Source: Alcaligenaceae bacterium
GTDB lineage: Bacteria > Pseudomonadota > Gammaproteobacteria > Burkholderiales > Burkholderiaceae_B
Direction: 5' to 3'
NCBI GenBank assembly: GCA_013416455.1
Contig: JACCES010000002.1
Location: forward strand, 62,001-126,000
Length of the DNA: 64,000 nt
Shown here: positions 8,540 to 16,954 of the stretch, piece by piece
Layout of the letters: every line of letters starts with the position of its first letter
Numbering within the stretch: position 1 is the stretch's first letter
Notes under the pieces: model-generated
Database searches by the model: none
Told to the model about the DNA's origin: nothing
Seen by the model: only the letters and a program-made list of their open reading frames with translations
Position numbers and translations under genes: made by a program

Positions 8540-10167
8540 AGGCGCAGGGTTTCCGCCAGGTCAATTCCTGGCTGCATACATGGTCGGGCCTGTTGCTGGG
8601 CTGGCTGTTGTTCGCCGTCTTTCTGACGGGCACGCTCAGTTATTTCCGTCAGGAGATCACATACTGGATGCAGCCGGAACTGCACGCTTCGCAGAGCCGG
8701 GCGCAGACGGCCGAGCAGGCGCTGCGGGCCATGCAAGGCCTGGCGCCCGATGCCGCGTCCTGGCAGATCACGCTGCCCAGCGAGCGGAATCCCACGGTGC
8801 GCGCCCGCTGGTACGACCAGGGCGAGCGCGTCACCAAGGGCGGCGGCAAAAGCGTCACGCTGGACGCCACGACGATGGAACCCTTGGCCGGCCGCCCCAC
8901 CGCCGGCGGTGAATTCCTGTACCGCTTTCATTTCGAGCTGTATGGCATGGATCGCACCTGGGGGCGCTGGATCGTTGGTGTGGCAACCATGTTCATGTTG
9001 GTGGCCATCGTCAGCGGCGTCATCATTCACAAGAAGATTTTTGTCGATTTCTTCACTTTCCGCCGGCGCAAGGGCCAGCGTTCGTGGATGGATGCGCACA
9101 ACGCGCTGGCCGTGCTGTCGCTGCCCTTCCATTTCATGATTACCTACAGCGGCCTGCTGTTGCTGATGTTCCTGCTGATGCCCTGGGGCATCGATGCCGC
9201 CTATAAAGGCGATACGCGGGCCTTTTTCTCGGATCGCGGGCGCATCGCGGCCCCCGCTTCCGAGCCCGGCGGGAGCGATGGGGCGGCACCCGTCCCGCAG
9301 GCCATGGCGCCCGTCGGCCCTATGCTGGAGGCTGCCCACCGGCAATGGCCGCAGGGTATCGCCAGCATTTCGGTTCTGCAGCCCGGCCGCGCGGGTTCGA
9401 CCATGGAACTGCGCCAGAAGGGCGCGGAAACCCTGTTGAACCATGCGGCCGGTGAACGCATGGTGTTCGACGCCGGTTCGGGGGAACTGAAGGAAACCAT
9501 ACGCTCCGAGGTGCCTGCCGCCGGCACGTCCACCTACAACGTGTTTTCGGCCTTGCATCGTCTGCGTTTTGCCGATGTATGGCTGCGCTGGCTGTTCTTC
9601 ATCGCTGGGGTGATGGGCACGGCCATGGTGGGTACCGGCATGATTCTGTGGGTCGTCAAGCGTCTGCCGCAAAAGCGCAAAGGCCGCTATCACGCCGGCC
9701 ATCGCCTGGTGGAACGTGTGAACGTGGCGGCCATCGCCGGCCTGTTCGTCGCGGTGGGCGCGTATTTCTGGCTGAACCGGCTGCTTCCCGTATCGCTGCC
9801 GGGCCGTGCCGGCTGGGAAATCAACGGCTTTTTCATTGCCTGGGCCTTGACCTTGCTGCATGCCTGGCTGCGCGAACATGGGCAAGCCTGGAAAGAGCAG
9901 CTGTATGCCATCGTCGTGCTGTTCGCGGGCCTGCCCATCGCGAATTTCCGGTATCCCGACAGCCATCTGGCGGCCGCCATCGCGAACGGGCGCTGGACGC
10001 TGGCCTCCATGGACCTCGTGCTGCTCGCCACGGCGGCGCTGGCGGCCTGGGCCGTCTGGTATCTGCGCCCGGGGGCCAGCGCGGCGCGCAAGTCCGCACC
10101 CGCGCCCAGGCCGGCGGTGCAGGAAGCCGCGCCGGTTCAACAAACGGCACAAGAGGCGGCGTCATGA
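8536..10167 (+). CDS. PepSY-associated TM helix protein (PiuB-like)
   Basis: A 543-residue inner-membrane protein. The N-terminal helix starts with the family hallmark (QVNSWLHTWSGLLLGW), followed by a periplasmic PepSY-like segment, a second helix near 150-170, the conserved DAHNALAVLSLPFHFM segment, and several C-terminal helices, with an Ala/Pro-rich tail. Members of this family (PiuB, FpvG-like) are thought to help reduce or release iron from siderophores in the periplasm. The gene is sandwiched between DUF3649 and DUF3325 with ATGA overlaps at both ends, the classic arrangement. Confidence 0.88.
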   Translation: MKAQGFRQVNSWLHTWSGLLLGWLLFAVFLTGTLSYFRQEITYWMQPELHASQSRAQTAEQALRAMQGLAPDAASWQITLPSERNPTVRARWYDQGERVTKGGGKSVTLDATTMEPLAGRPTAGGEFLYRFHFELYGMDRTWGRWIVGVATMFMLVAIVSGVIIHKKIFVDFFTFRRRKGQRSWMDAHNALAVLSLPFHFMITYSGLLLLMFLLMPWGIDAAYKGDTRAFFSDRGRIAAPASEPGGSDGAAPVPQAMAPVGPMLEAAHRQWPQGIASISVLQPGRAGSTMELRQKGAETLLNHAAGERMVFDAGSGELKETIRSEVPAAGTSTYNVFSALHRLRFADVWLRWLFFIAGVMGTAMVGTGMILWVVKRLPQKRKGRYHAGHRLVERVNVAAIAGLFVAVGAYFWLNRLLPVSLPGRAGWEINGFFIAWALTLLHAWLREHGQAWKEQLYAIVVLFAGLPIANFRYPDSHLAAAIANGRWTLASMDLVLLATAALAAWAVWYLRPGASAARKSAPAPRPAVQEAAPVQQTAQEAAS

Positions 10168-10487
10168 TCACGGCCGGCACGGTATTTCTGGGAATGGCCG
10201 GCATGGCTTCGCTCGGCATGGCCATGGAAAAGCATCATGAACAGATCTGGGGCGGGAAACGCCCGGCCGCCCGGCGCGCCTGGGCATTCCGCTCGGCGGG
10301 ATGGCTGTTGCTCATCATCGCGGCGATGCTGGCGGTGCGCCTGCAAGGCGCGTCCATGGGCCTGACGCTGTGGGCCATGGAAATCAGCCTGGCGGCGGTT
10401 TGCGTGGGCCTCGTGCTGAGTTATGCGCCGCGCCTGCTGCCCTGGCTGACGGCCGCGGCCTTGCTGGCGGCCTGGATGGTCCATTAA
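10164..10487 (+). CDS. DUF3325 small membrane protein
   Basis: A 107-residue protein with three predicted transmembrane helices and the DUF3325-like start (MAGMASLGMAMEKHHEQIWG). It completes the DUF3649-PepSY-DUF3325 trio found next to siderophore receptors. It overlaps the preceding stop by four bases. Its own stop codon lies inside the Fur palindrome that controls the following imelysin operon. Function is unproven; an accessory role in siderophore-iron handling is inferred from context. Confidence 0.75.
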   Translation: MITAGTVFLGMAGMASLGMAMEKHHEQIWGGKRPAARRAWAFRSAGWLLLIIAAMLAVRLQGASMGLTLWAMEISLAAVCVGLVLSYAPRLLPWLTAAALLAAWMVH

Positions 10488-10499
10488 TGATTATCATTA
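10485..10499 (+). promoter_or_regulatory. Fur box (perfect 7-1-7 palindrome) before imelysin operon
   Basis: TAATGATTATCATTA is a perfect inverted repeat around a central T and matches the core of the Fur consensus (14 of 19 in the wider window). It overlaps the stop codon of the DUF3325 gene and lies 57 bp upstream of the imelysin start. This argues for separate iron control of the downstream four-gene operon. Confidence 0.85.
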
Positions 10500-10555
10500 C
10501 AATCTTGGTTCAGATCATCCTTAAAGTGGCTTCGGATTGCAAAGCGGGAGTATCT

Positions 10556-11848
10556 ATGCGCAAATGGATGTGGGCTGTCATGCTGGCGTGGGCAACCGGC
10601 GGGGCGGCATTGGCGGCCGAGCCCGGCCCTGTGGTGAAACACTATGCCGATCTGGCCCTGGCCGGGTACGAGGATGCGCTGGACGGCGCCCGTGCTCTGC
10701 AAGACAGCATCGACGCCCTGCTGGCAACGCCTTCCGCTGAAACCTTGAAGGCCGCGCGCGACGCCTGGCTGGCCGCGCGCGTTTCCTACCAGCAGACCGA
10801 AGTGCTGCGTTTCGGGAACCCCATCGTCGATGACTGGGAAGGCCGGGTCAATGCCTGGCTCCTGGACGAAGGCATGATCGACTACGTGGACGAATCCTAT
10901 GGCACCGAGTCGGACGTCAACACCTATTACGTCGTGAATGTCATCGCCAACAAAGAATTGCTGCTGGGCGGCAAGCGCGTGGACGCCGGCACCCTGGACG
11001 CGCGCCTGCTGCGCGAAGTCCTGCACGAGGCCGACGGCAACGAGGCCAATGTCGCCACCGGCTACCATGCCATCGAGTTCCTGCTGTGGGGCCAGGACCT
11101 GAACGGCACCGGCCCGGCTCCCGAGGGCCGCAAGGGGACGCCGCGGGAACGCCATGCGGGCAACCGCCCGCACACCGATTTCGATGCCGGGCAATGTTCC
11201 GGCGGCAATTGCGAACGCCGCGCGCAATTCCTGAAGACGGCCGCCGATCTGCTGGTGGCCGACCTGGAGGAAATGGTCGGCAACTGGAAGGCGCAGGGCG
11301 CCGCCCGCGGCGAAGTCATTCACGACGCGCGATCGGGCCTGACCGCGATGCTGACCGGCATGGGCAGTCTGTCGTATGGCGAACTGGCGGGCGAACGCAT
11401 GAAGCTGGGCCTGATGTTGCACGACCCGGAAGAAGAACACGATTGTTTTTCCGACAACACGCACAATTCGCACTATTACAACCAGGTCGGCATCATGAAC
11501 GTCTATTACGGCCGCTATCTGCGCACCGATGGCAAGAGGCTGGAAGGTCCCAGTTTGTCGGATCTGGTCAAGGCCAGGGACGTCGGTCTGGACGAAGAAA
11601 TGCGCCGGACGCTGCGGATCACGTACGACGCCATGACGGCCATGAAGCAGCGCGCGGAAACCATCGAAACCTACGACCAGATGATCGCCCAGGGCAATAC
11701 AGAGGGCAATGCGGTGGTGCAGGCCGCCATCGACGCGCTGATCGTGCAGACGCGCAGCATTGAACGGGTCATTGCCGCGCTCGATCTGGGTGCGGTCGAG
11801 CTCGAGGGCTCGGACAGCCTGGACGCGCCCGAAGCCGTTTTTCAATAG
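10556..11848 (+). CDS. Imelysin-family periplasmic protein (IrpA-like)
   Basis: A 430-residue protein with a Sec signal peptide (cleavage near GGAALA-AEP). It carries the imelysin GxHxxE motif (GYHAIE, residues 169-174), thought to bind metal. Conserved family segments follow, for example WGQDLNGTGP and the DNTHNSHYYNQ region. IrpA-like members are iron-regulated periplasmic or lipid-anchored proteins; no peptidase activity is established for this branch. A perfect Fur palindrome precedes it. It is the first gene of imelysin / di-haem oxidoreductase / imelysin / DUF1513, a gene order known in many proteobacteria. Confidence 0.9.
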   Translation: MRKWMWAVMLAWATGGAALAAEPGPVVKHYADLALAGYEDALDGARALQDSIDALLATPSAETLKAARDAWLAARVSYQQTEVLRFGNPIVDDWEGRVNAWLLDEGMIDYVDESYGTESDVNTYYVVNVIANKELLLGGKRVDAGTLDARLLREVLHEADGNEANVATGYHAIEFLLWGQDLNGTGPAPEGRKGTPRERHAGNRPHTDFDAGQCSGGNCERRAQFLKTAADLLVADLEEMVGNWKAQGAARGEVIHDARSGLTAMLTGMGSLSYGELAGERMKLGLMLHDPEEEHDCFSDNTHNSHYYNQVGIMNVYYGRYLRTDGKRLEGPSLSDLVKARDVGLDEEMRRTLRITYDAMTAMKQRAETIETYDQMIAQGNTEGNAVVQAAIDALIVQTRSIERVIAALDLGAVELEGSDSLDAPEAVFQ

Positions 11849-11851
11849 GAC

Positions 11852-13393
11852 ATGCCAGGCGCGGCGGATCGCATTATGCGGGGAATCCGGCGGATTGCGG
11901 GGTGGTTGCTCGCCTTGACGACGGCGGCCGCCATGGCGGGGCCACGGGGCGACCTCGGCGAGGCCGACCGCCAGCGCGTGCAGGCCGTCACGCGGGCGAC
12001 GACCGATTTTTCCAGGGCCGAGCCTTACGAAGCCATGCAAGGCGGGGCTGGTACGGTCGATAAACTCGTCAATGCGGACATTTTTTCGCATCCCGCCGCC
12101 AACCTCGGTTTCGAGGGGCGGCAGGAATTTCTCGTCGGCAATGGCCTGTTCCGCAAAGACTGGGTTTCGTCGCCCTCGTCCACGCAGGCCTCCGACGGCC
12201 TGGGCCCCTTGTTCAATGCGCGTTCCTGTCAGGCCTGCCATGTGAAGGATGGCCGCGGCAGCCTGCCGGGCCTGGGCACGGCCGCGCAGTCCGACAGCGT
12301 GGCCCTGCTGATGCGGCTGTCGCGGCCGGCGCCATCGGAGGACGCCGCGCGGGCCGCCATCGGCGACGGCGCCGCGGCCGCAAAATGGCTGCCCGATCCG
12401 GTGTATGGGGAACAATTGCAGCCCTTTGCGGTGACTGGCATGCGGGCCGAAGGCCAGGTGCGCATCAGCTATACCGAAGTGCCTGTCGAACTGAACGGCG
12501 GCGTAACGGTGGTGCTGCTTCAACCCGGTTATCGCGTCGAAAACCTGGGTTTCGGGCCCATGCACCCCGATACCGTCATGTCGCCGCGTCTGGCCCCGCC
12601 CATGCTGGGCCTGGGCCTGCTCGAAGCCATCCATGAAGACGACATCCTGGCCAATGCCGCGCGTGCCAAGCCCGACGGCATCGGGGGAAGGCCCAACTGG
12701 ATCGAGTCGCCGGCCACCGGCGAAACGGTGCTCGGGCGCTTCAACTGGAAGGCCGGCAAGCCCGACGTGATGCATCAGTCCGCCGCCGCGTTTTCGGGCG
12801 ACATGGGCTTGTCCTCGCCGCTGTTCCCCGGCCATTACGGCGATTGCACCGACCGGCAGCCCGACTGCCTGACGCTGCCGCACGGCGCACAGCCTCATCT
12901 GGGCGAGCACGAGGTGCCCGGACGCCTGATGGAGTTTGTCGCCATCTATTCCCGGAATCTGGCCCTGCCCAAACGGCGCGATGTGGACGACGCACGCGTG
13001 CTGGCAGGCAAGAAACTGTTCTACGAGTCGCAATGCGTCGCCTGCCACGTGCCCAAGTACGTGACGCGGCGCGATGCCGAACGGCCCGAGCATCGCTTTC
13101 AGCTCATCTGGCCTTATACCGATCTGCTGCTGCACGACATGGGGCCGGGCCTGGCCGATGGCCAGGCGGAGGGCCGGGCCAACGGCAACGAGTGGCGGAC
13201 GCCGCCCTTGTGGGGCACGGGCCTGACCCGGACCGTCAATCCGGCGGCGACCTGGCTGCACGATGGCCGGGCGCGCACGCTGCTGGAAGCGATCTTGTGG
13301 CACGGCGGCGAGGCGCAGGCGGCCCGCGATCGTGTGGTGGAGATGACCCCCGAAGAACGGGCCGATCTGATCCGTTTCCTGGAGTCCTTGTAA
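11852..13393 (+). CDS. Di-haem oxidoreductase family protein (DUF1111, thiol oxidoreductase-like)
   Basis: A 513-residue periplasmic c-type cytochrome. After an N-terminal signal peptide it has two haem-attachment motifs, CQACH (C126, C129, H130) and CVACH (C395, C398, H399), as in the bacterial di-haem cytochrome c peroxidase superfamily. The C-terminal TVNPAATWLHDGRARTLLEAI is typical of DUF1111. The ATG at 11852 lies three bases after the imelysin stop; an internal ATG at 11876 is an alternative start. In this operon it is expected to change the redox state of a metal or ligand in the periplasm, but the reaction has not been established. Confidence 0.88.
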   Translation: MPGAADRIMRGIRRIAGWLLALTTAAAMAGPRGDLGEADRQRVQAVTRATTDFSRAEPYEAMQGGAGTVDKLVNADIFSHPAANLGFEGRQEFLVGNGLFRKDWVSSPSSTQASDGLGPLFNARSCQACHVKDGRGSLPGLGTAAQSDSVALLMRLSRPAPSEDAARAAIGDGAAAAKWLPDPVYGEQLQPFAVTGMRAEGQVRISYTEVPVELNGGVTVVLLQPGYRVENLGFGPMHPDTVMSPRLAPPMLGLGLLEAIHEDDILANAARAKPDGIGGRPNWIESPATGETVLGRFNWKAGKPDVMHQSAAAFSGDMGLSSPLFPGHYGDCTDRQPDCLTLPHGAQPHLGEHEVPGRLMEFVAIYSRNLALPKRRDVDDARVLAGKKLFYESQCVACHVPKYVTRRDAERPEHRFQLIWPYTDLLLHDMGPGLADGQAEGRANGNEWRTPPLWGTGLTRTVNPAATWLHDGRARTLLEAILWHGGEAQAARDRVVEMTPEERADLIRFLESL

Positions 13394-13402
13394 GGAGTGT
13401 CG

Positions 13403-14479
13403 ATGAAACCTGGACGACGCGGTTTTCTGGGCGGCGCAATCGGCCTGGCCGTGGCGTCCGGCCGGGTGCGTCCGGCCCTGGCGGCTGGAGAGGCGCAAGA
13501 CGGCACGGGGGAGCGTCTGGCGCAAGCCTATATTGCGCCCACCATGCGGGAATTCCAGCGGGCCGCCGGCGCCTTGCGCGAAACGCTGGATCGGATGTGC
13601 CGGATGTCAGGCCCCTGGCGGGCCGAAGGCCTGGAGGAAGGCTTTCGCGCGCTGGTTTCCGCCTGGTCGCGGATCGCCTTCCTGCGTTTCGGCCCGCTGC
13701 TGCGGGAAAACCGCCACGAGCGCATTTGCTTTTGGCCGGACCCGCGGGGCGTGATGCTGCGCCAGATCCGGCCCTTCGTGCAGGGTGCGCAGGCCGTTGA
13801 CGACCTCAAGGCGCACAGCGTTGCCGTGCAGGGCCTGCCCGCGCTGGAATATGTGCTGTACACCGGGAAGGGCCCGCTGGCCGCCGGCGGAGCCGCTGGC
13901 GATCAGGCCCTCTGCCGCTATGCGGCGGCGATTGCGGGCAACGTGGCGGATATTGCCGGCGCCTTGTGGCAGGCCTGGCGGCCCCAGGGCGATTACGCCC
14001 GCGACTTCGCCCGCCCCGGCCCCGCCAATGCCTTTTATCGCAACGACAACGAAGTGCTGACCGAGACGCTCAAGGCCTTGTCCGCGGGCCTGCGTTTCGA
14101 GGCCGACGTGAAACTGCGCACGGCGCTGACCACGCAGCAGGCCAAGGCGCGCCCCAGGATACTGCCGTTCTGGCGCAGCGGCCTGGCGTTGTTCGCGCAG
14201 GCCGAGGCGGCGCTGGGCCTGGCGGCTTTCCACGAGGTCGCCGGTTTCGCCAGGGAGCCCGGCTGGCTGGCGCGCGGCCTGGACCACGAGCTGCGCCAAA
14301 GCGCCGGCCTACTGCGCGCCCGCGAAGGCCAGGAATTGCGCATGGGCGAGGACGCGGATCTCTATCGCGAACTGACGCTGGTGGTGCTGAAGCTGGACAA
14401 TGCGCGCCGCATGGTGGACGAGAACCTGGCGCCCGAGCTGGGCGTGGGGCTGGGCTTCAATGCGCTCGATGGCGACTGA
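13403..14479 (+). CDS. Second imelysin-family periplasmic protein
   Basis: A 358-residue protein starting at an ATG five bases after AAGGAG. Its leader has a twin-arginine-like motif (RRGFLGG) followed by a hydrophobic stretch ending near LAAG, so Tat export is possible. The fold matches the shorter imelysin branch. At the position of GxHxxE it has GLPALE (144-149), where the His is replaced by Pro; as far as I recall this is usual for this branch. It is likely to work with the first imelysin and the di-haem protein. Its 3' end overlaps the DUF1513 gene by 11 bp. Confidence 0.85.
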   Translation: MKPGRRGFLGGAIGLAVASGRVRPALAAGEAQDGTGERLAQAYIAPTMREFQRAAGALRETLDRMCRMSGPWRAEGLEEGFRALVSAWSRIAFLRFGPLLRENRHERICFWPDPRGVMLRQIRPFVQGAQAVDDLKAHSVAVQGLPALEYVLYTGKGPLAAGGAAGDQALCRYAAAIAGNVADIAGALWQAWRPQGDYARDFARPGPANAFYRNDNEVLTETLKALSAGLRFEADVKLRTALTTQQAKARPRILPFWRSGLALFAQAEAALGLAAFHEVAGFAREPGWLARGLDHELRQSAGLLRAREGQELRMGEDADLYRELTLVVLKLDNARRMVDENLAPELGVGLGFNALDGD

Positions 14480-15542
14480 AACCTACTTGAGTTCGCGCCG
14501 CCGCGGCGGCCGCGACGAATGCGTCTGGTGCGACGCGCAGGGGCGAGTCAAGGCCGTGCTGCCCCTGCCCAGGCGGGGCCACAGTTTCGCCATCGATGGC
14601 GCGGGCGCCCGCGCCGTGGTGTTCGGCCGCCAGCCCGGTTTCTTCGCGCTGGCCTTCCGGCTCGCCGGCCCGGCGCGACTGGAAGCCGAAGAACTGGTCT
14701 TGCCGGATGGCCATCATTTCTACGGTCATGGCGTCTTTGCGCCGGATGGCGATTATCTGTATGCCACCGAGAACGACTATCGCCGCGCGCGCGGCGTGAT
14801 CGGGGTCTACGATGCCCGTGCCGGTCGAGGCTACCGGCGCGTGGGCGAGTTCGAAACCGGCGGCAAGGGGCCGCATGAAGTGCTGCTGATGCCCGACGGC
14901 GAAACCCTGTGTGTGGCCAACGGCGGTATGGAAACCCACCCCGATTACGGCAAGAGCATTCTGAACGCGGCCACCATGCAGCCTTCGCTGGCTTATCTGG
15001 ACAGGCGCGGCGGCCGGCTGCTGGAACTGCGGACCCTGGCGGACGAATGGCGCCACTTGTCCATCCGCCACCTGGCGATCGACCGCGGCGGGCAAGTGTG
15101 GGCCGGCTGCCAGTATGCCAATCCCGACGGGCGCCGGCCGGCGCTGGTGCTGCGTCACAGCCGGGGCGGAGAATTGCTTCCGCCGGCCTGCCCGCCGGAT
15201 CAGTGGCGGGCCATGCGCAATTACGTCGGGTCGGTTACCGCCAATGCCAGGGGTACGGTGGTGGCGACTTCCAGCCCGCTGGGCGGACGCGTGCTGTTCT
15301 GGGATGCGGCCGGCGGCCACTTGCTCGATGCGGTGGCGCTGCCCGATGTGTGCGGGGTCGCGCCTCATGGGGATGGAGGTTTCCTGCTCAGTTCAGGGCA
15401 TGGCGTGCTGGCCTGGCACAAGCCGGCGGCCGGTCCCGCGGGCGGCGTCTCGGCCGCCGGCGAGCACCGCCCGGCGCGCAGCCTTGCGCCGCACAGCGTT
15501 CAGGGCGATCTGGCCTGGGACAATCACATGCGCCGCGTTTAG
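14469..15542 (+). CDS. DUF1513 protein (beta-propeller-like)
   Basis: A 357-residue protein that matches DUF1513 in length and in text such as GHGVFAPDGDYLYATENDY, GEFETGGKGPHEVLLMPDG and TLCVANGGMETHPDYGK. The repeated blades suggest a WD/YVTN-like propeller. It has no clear signal peptide from this start; the ATG overlaps the preceding gene and the frame runs upstream of it. It closes the imelysin operon. Family function is unknown; the constant operon context points to iron handling. Confidence 0.85.
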   Translation: MATETYLSSRRRGGRDECVWCDAQGRVKAVLPLPRRGHSFAIDGAGARAVVFGRQPGFFALAFRLAGPARLEAEELVLPDGHHFYGHGVFAPDGDYLYATENDYRRARGVIGVYDARAGRGYRRVGEFETGGKGPHEVLLMPDGETLCVANGGMETHPDYGKSILNAATMQPSLAYLDRRGGRLLELRTLADEWRHLSIRHLAIDRGGQVWAGCQYANPDGRRPALVLRHSRGGELLPPACPPDQWRAMRNYVGSVTANARGTVVATSSPLGGRVLFWDAAGGHLLDAVALPDVCGVAPHGDGGFLLSSGHGVLAWHKPAAGPAGGVSAAGEHRPARSLAPHSVQGDLAWDNHMRRV

Positions 15543-15617
15543 GCGGCCGCGCGGCAGCCCATGCCCCCTTTCACTGTATCGTTTCTTATCGCATCCATGG
15601 CGATATTGGACGGCGAC

Positions 15618-16832
15618 CTATATCCTGCGCTCGGGCCCGGGGCTTCTCACCATGTTCATGATATGGCCGGCAGGCTGACCCCTGCGCAGGAGTTGCGCCA
15701 TGGTCTGCAGATAGGGCGCAGCATGCTCAAAAAAGAGACGATTGGATTGGCAGAAGTAATTCACATTCTGTTCGCCCAGAAAACGATGCTTGGGGCAGCC
15801 ACCGTGACAGGCAAAGCGCCATTTACACTCCCTGCAGACTTGCGGGAGCTGCATTTTCTTGTCGAGACCGAACTGCATTTGCTTCGGTGCGTCCGCCAGT
15901 TCGCCTATGTCCGTGTCTTGAATGTTGCCGAGTTTGTATTCCGGGTAGACGTAGTGGTCACAGGCGAAAAGATCGCCATTGTGCTCAATGGCAAGGCCGC
16001 TGCCGCAGGTTTCCGCAAATACGCATAGCGACGCTGGCTGACCCAGCCACACCCCGAGTTGCATATCGAAAAGTTGAACGAACACTTTGCCGACGTCATG
16101 ACGGAGCCATTCGTCGAAGATGGCGCAAAGAAACCGGCCATAGTCTTCGGGCCGAACGCTCCAGGGCGCGACGGTATCGTCCATGTTTTCGGTATTGGGT
16201 GGAGACGACAGCCGGCCCGTGACATCCGTCCTCTCGACCAGAGGAATAAACTGCATGAACTCCACGCCCAGGTCCCGCAGATAGCGATAAACCTCCAGCG
16301 GATGTTCTGCATTCTGCCGGTTGACGACGCATAGGACATTGGTTTGCACTTCATGTCGCCGCAGCAGTTGCCAGGCGTTGAGGACGCGGCTCGAACTCGG
16401 CAGCCCTCTCCGATCATGCCTATATCGATCATGAAGAGGGGGAGGGCCGTCGATACTGAGCCCGACCAGAAAGCTTTCCTGATGCAGGAATCGCGCCCAC
16501 GCGCTGTTCAGCAGCGTGCCGTTTGTCTGCAAGGCGTTGGTTATCGCGCAGCCTGGCGGGCAATATTGCTTTTGAAGGGAAACGATAGTCTGGAAATATT
16601 CGAGGCCCAGCAGGGTCGGTTCTCCGCCTTGCCAGGCAAATGAAATTTCTCTCTGTCCGACTCTGAATTGGCTGGCAATATAGTCTCGAATAAAAGTCTC
16701 CAGTACGTCTCTGCGCATACGGAATTTGCCTTCCGCGGGATACAAAGCCTGCTTCTCCAGGTAATAGCAATAATCGCAATCAAGGTTGCATTTTGAGCCG
16801 GTAGGCTTGGCCATCACGTGAAACGCATGCAT
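15618..16832 (-). CDS. Anaerobic-type sulfatase maturase (radical SAM, SPASM)
   Basis: A 404-residue cytosolic enzyme that converts the active-site Cys or Ser of sulfatases to C-alpha-formylglycine. The radical-SAM cluster motif CxxxCxxC is at C15, C19 and C22 when ATG 16832 is used, the same numbering as I recall for the Clostridium perfringens enzyme; AAGGA lies upstream. The C-terminal SPASM region has all expected cysteines (SLCVFAETCGSG, LFACDH, VCRECKWRFACHGGCPKH, FCQSN). The last gene of a minus-strand operon with a Cys-type sulfatase, it almost certainly matures that enzyme. Unlike the oxygen-dependent FGE, this type uses S-adenosylmethionine. Confidence 0.93.
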   Translation of the reverse strand: MHAFHVMAKPTGSKCNLDCDYCYYLEKQALYPAEGKFRMRRDVLETFIRDYIASQFRVGQREISFAWQGGEPTLLGLEYFQTIVSLQKQYCPPGCAITNALQTNGTLLNSAWARFLHQESFLVGLSIDGPPPLHDRYRHDRRGLPSSSRVLNAWQLLRRHEVQTNVLCVVNRQNAEHPLEVYRYLRDLGVEFMQFIPLVERTDVTGRLSSPPNTENMDDTVAPWSVRPEDYGRFLCAIFDEWLRHDVGKVFVQLFDMQLGVWLGQPASLCVFAETCGSGLAIEHNGDLFACDHYVYPEYKLGNIQDTDIGELADAPKQMQFGLDKKMQLPQVCRECKWRFACHGGCPKHRFLGEQNVNYFCQSNRLFFEHAAPYLQTMAQLLRRGQPAGHIMNMVRSPGPERRI

Positions 16833-16954
16833 TCCTGATCCTTGGCCGTGAATTGATATGGGGCTTGGCATCGCTCGGGATGGGTGGCCGCGCAGATCCA
16901 TGTTCATTGCCGCGATGGTCAGGCACGCGTTCCACCCATGCGGGGATGCCTCTC

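Noticed and set aside
10484-13525. A 1013-codon open frame on the minus strand across the imelysin/di-haem operon
   Set aside because: It is antisense to well-supported genes, has no recognisable domain, and such long frames are common opposite GC-rich coding sequence.
13832-13849. Loss of the imelysin His as a damaged active site
   Set aside because: GLPALE seems to be usual for the second, shorter imelysin of this operon type, so it is a branch feature rather than a mutation.
15618-16832. The anaerobic-type sulfatase maturase as evidence for an anaerobic organism
   Set aside because: These enzymes also occur in aerobes, and the window is full of oxygen-linked genes such as a TauD-type dioxygenase.
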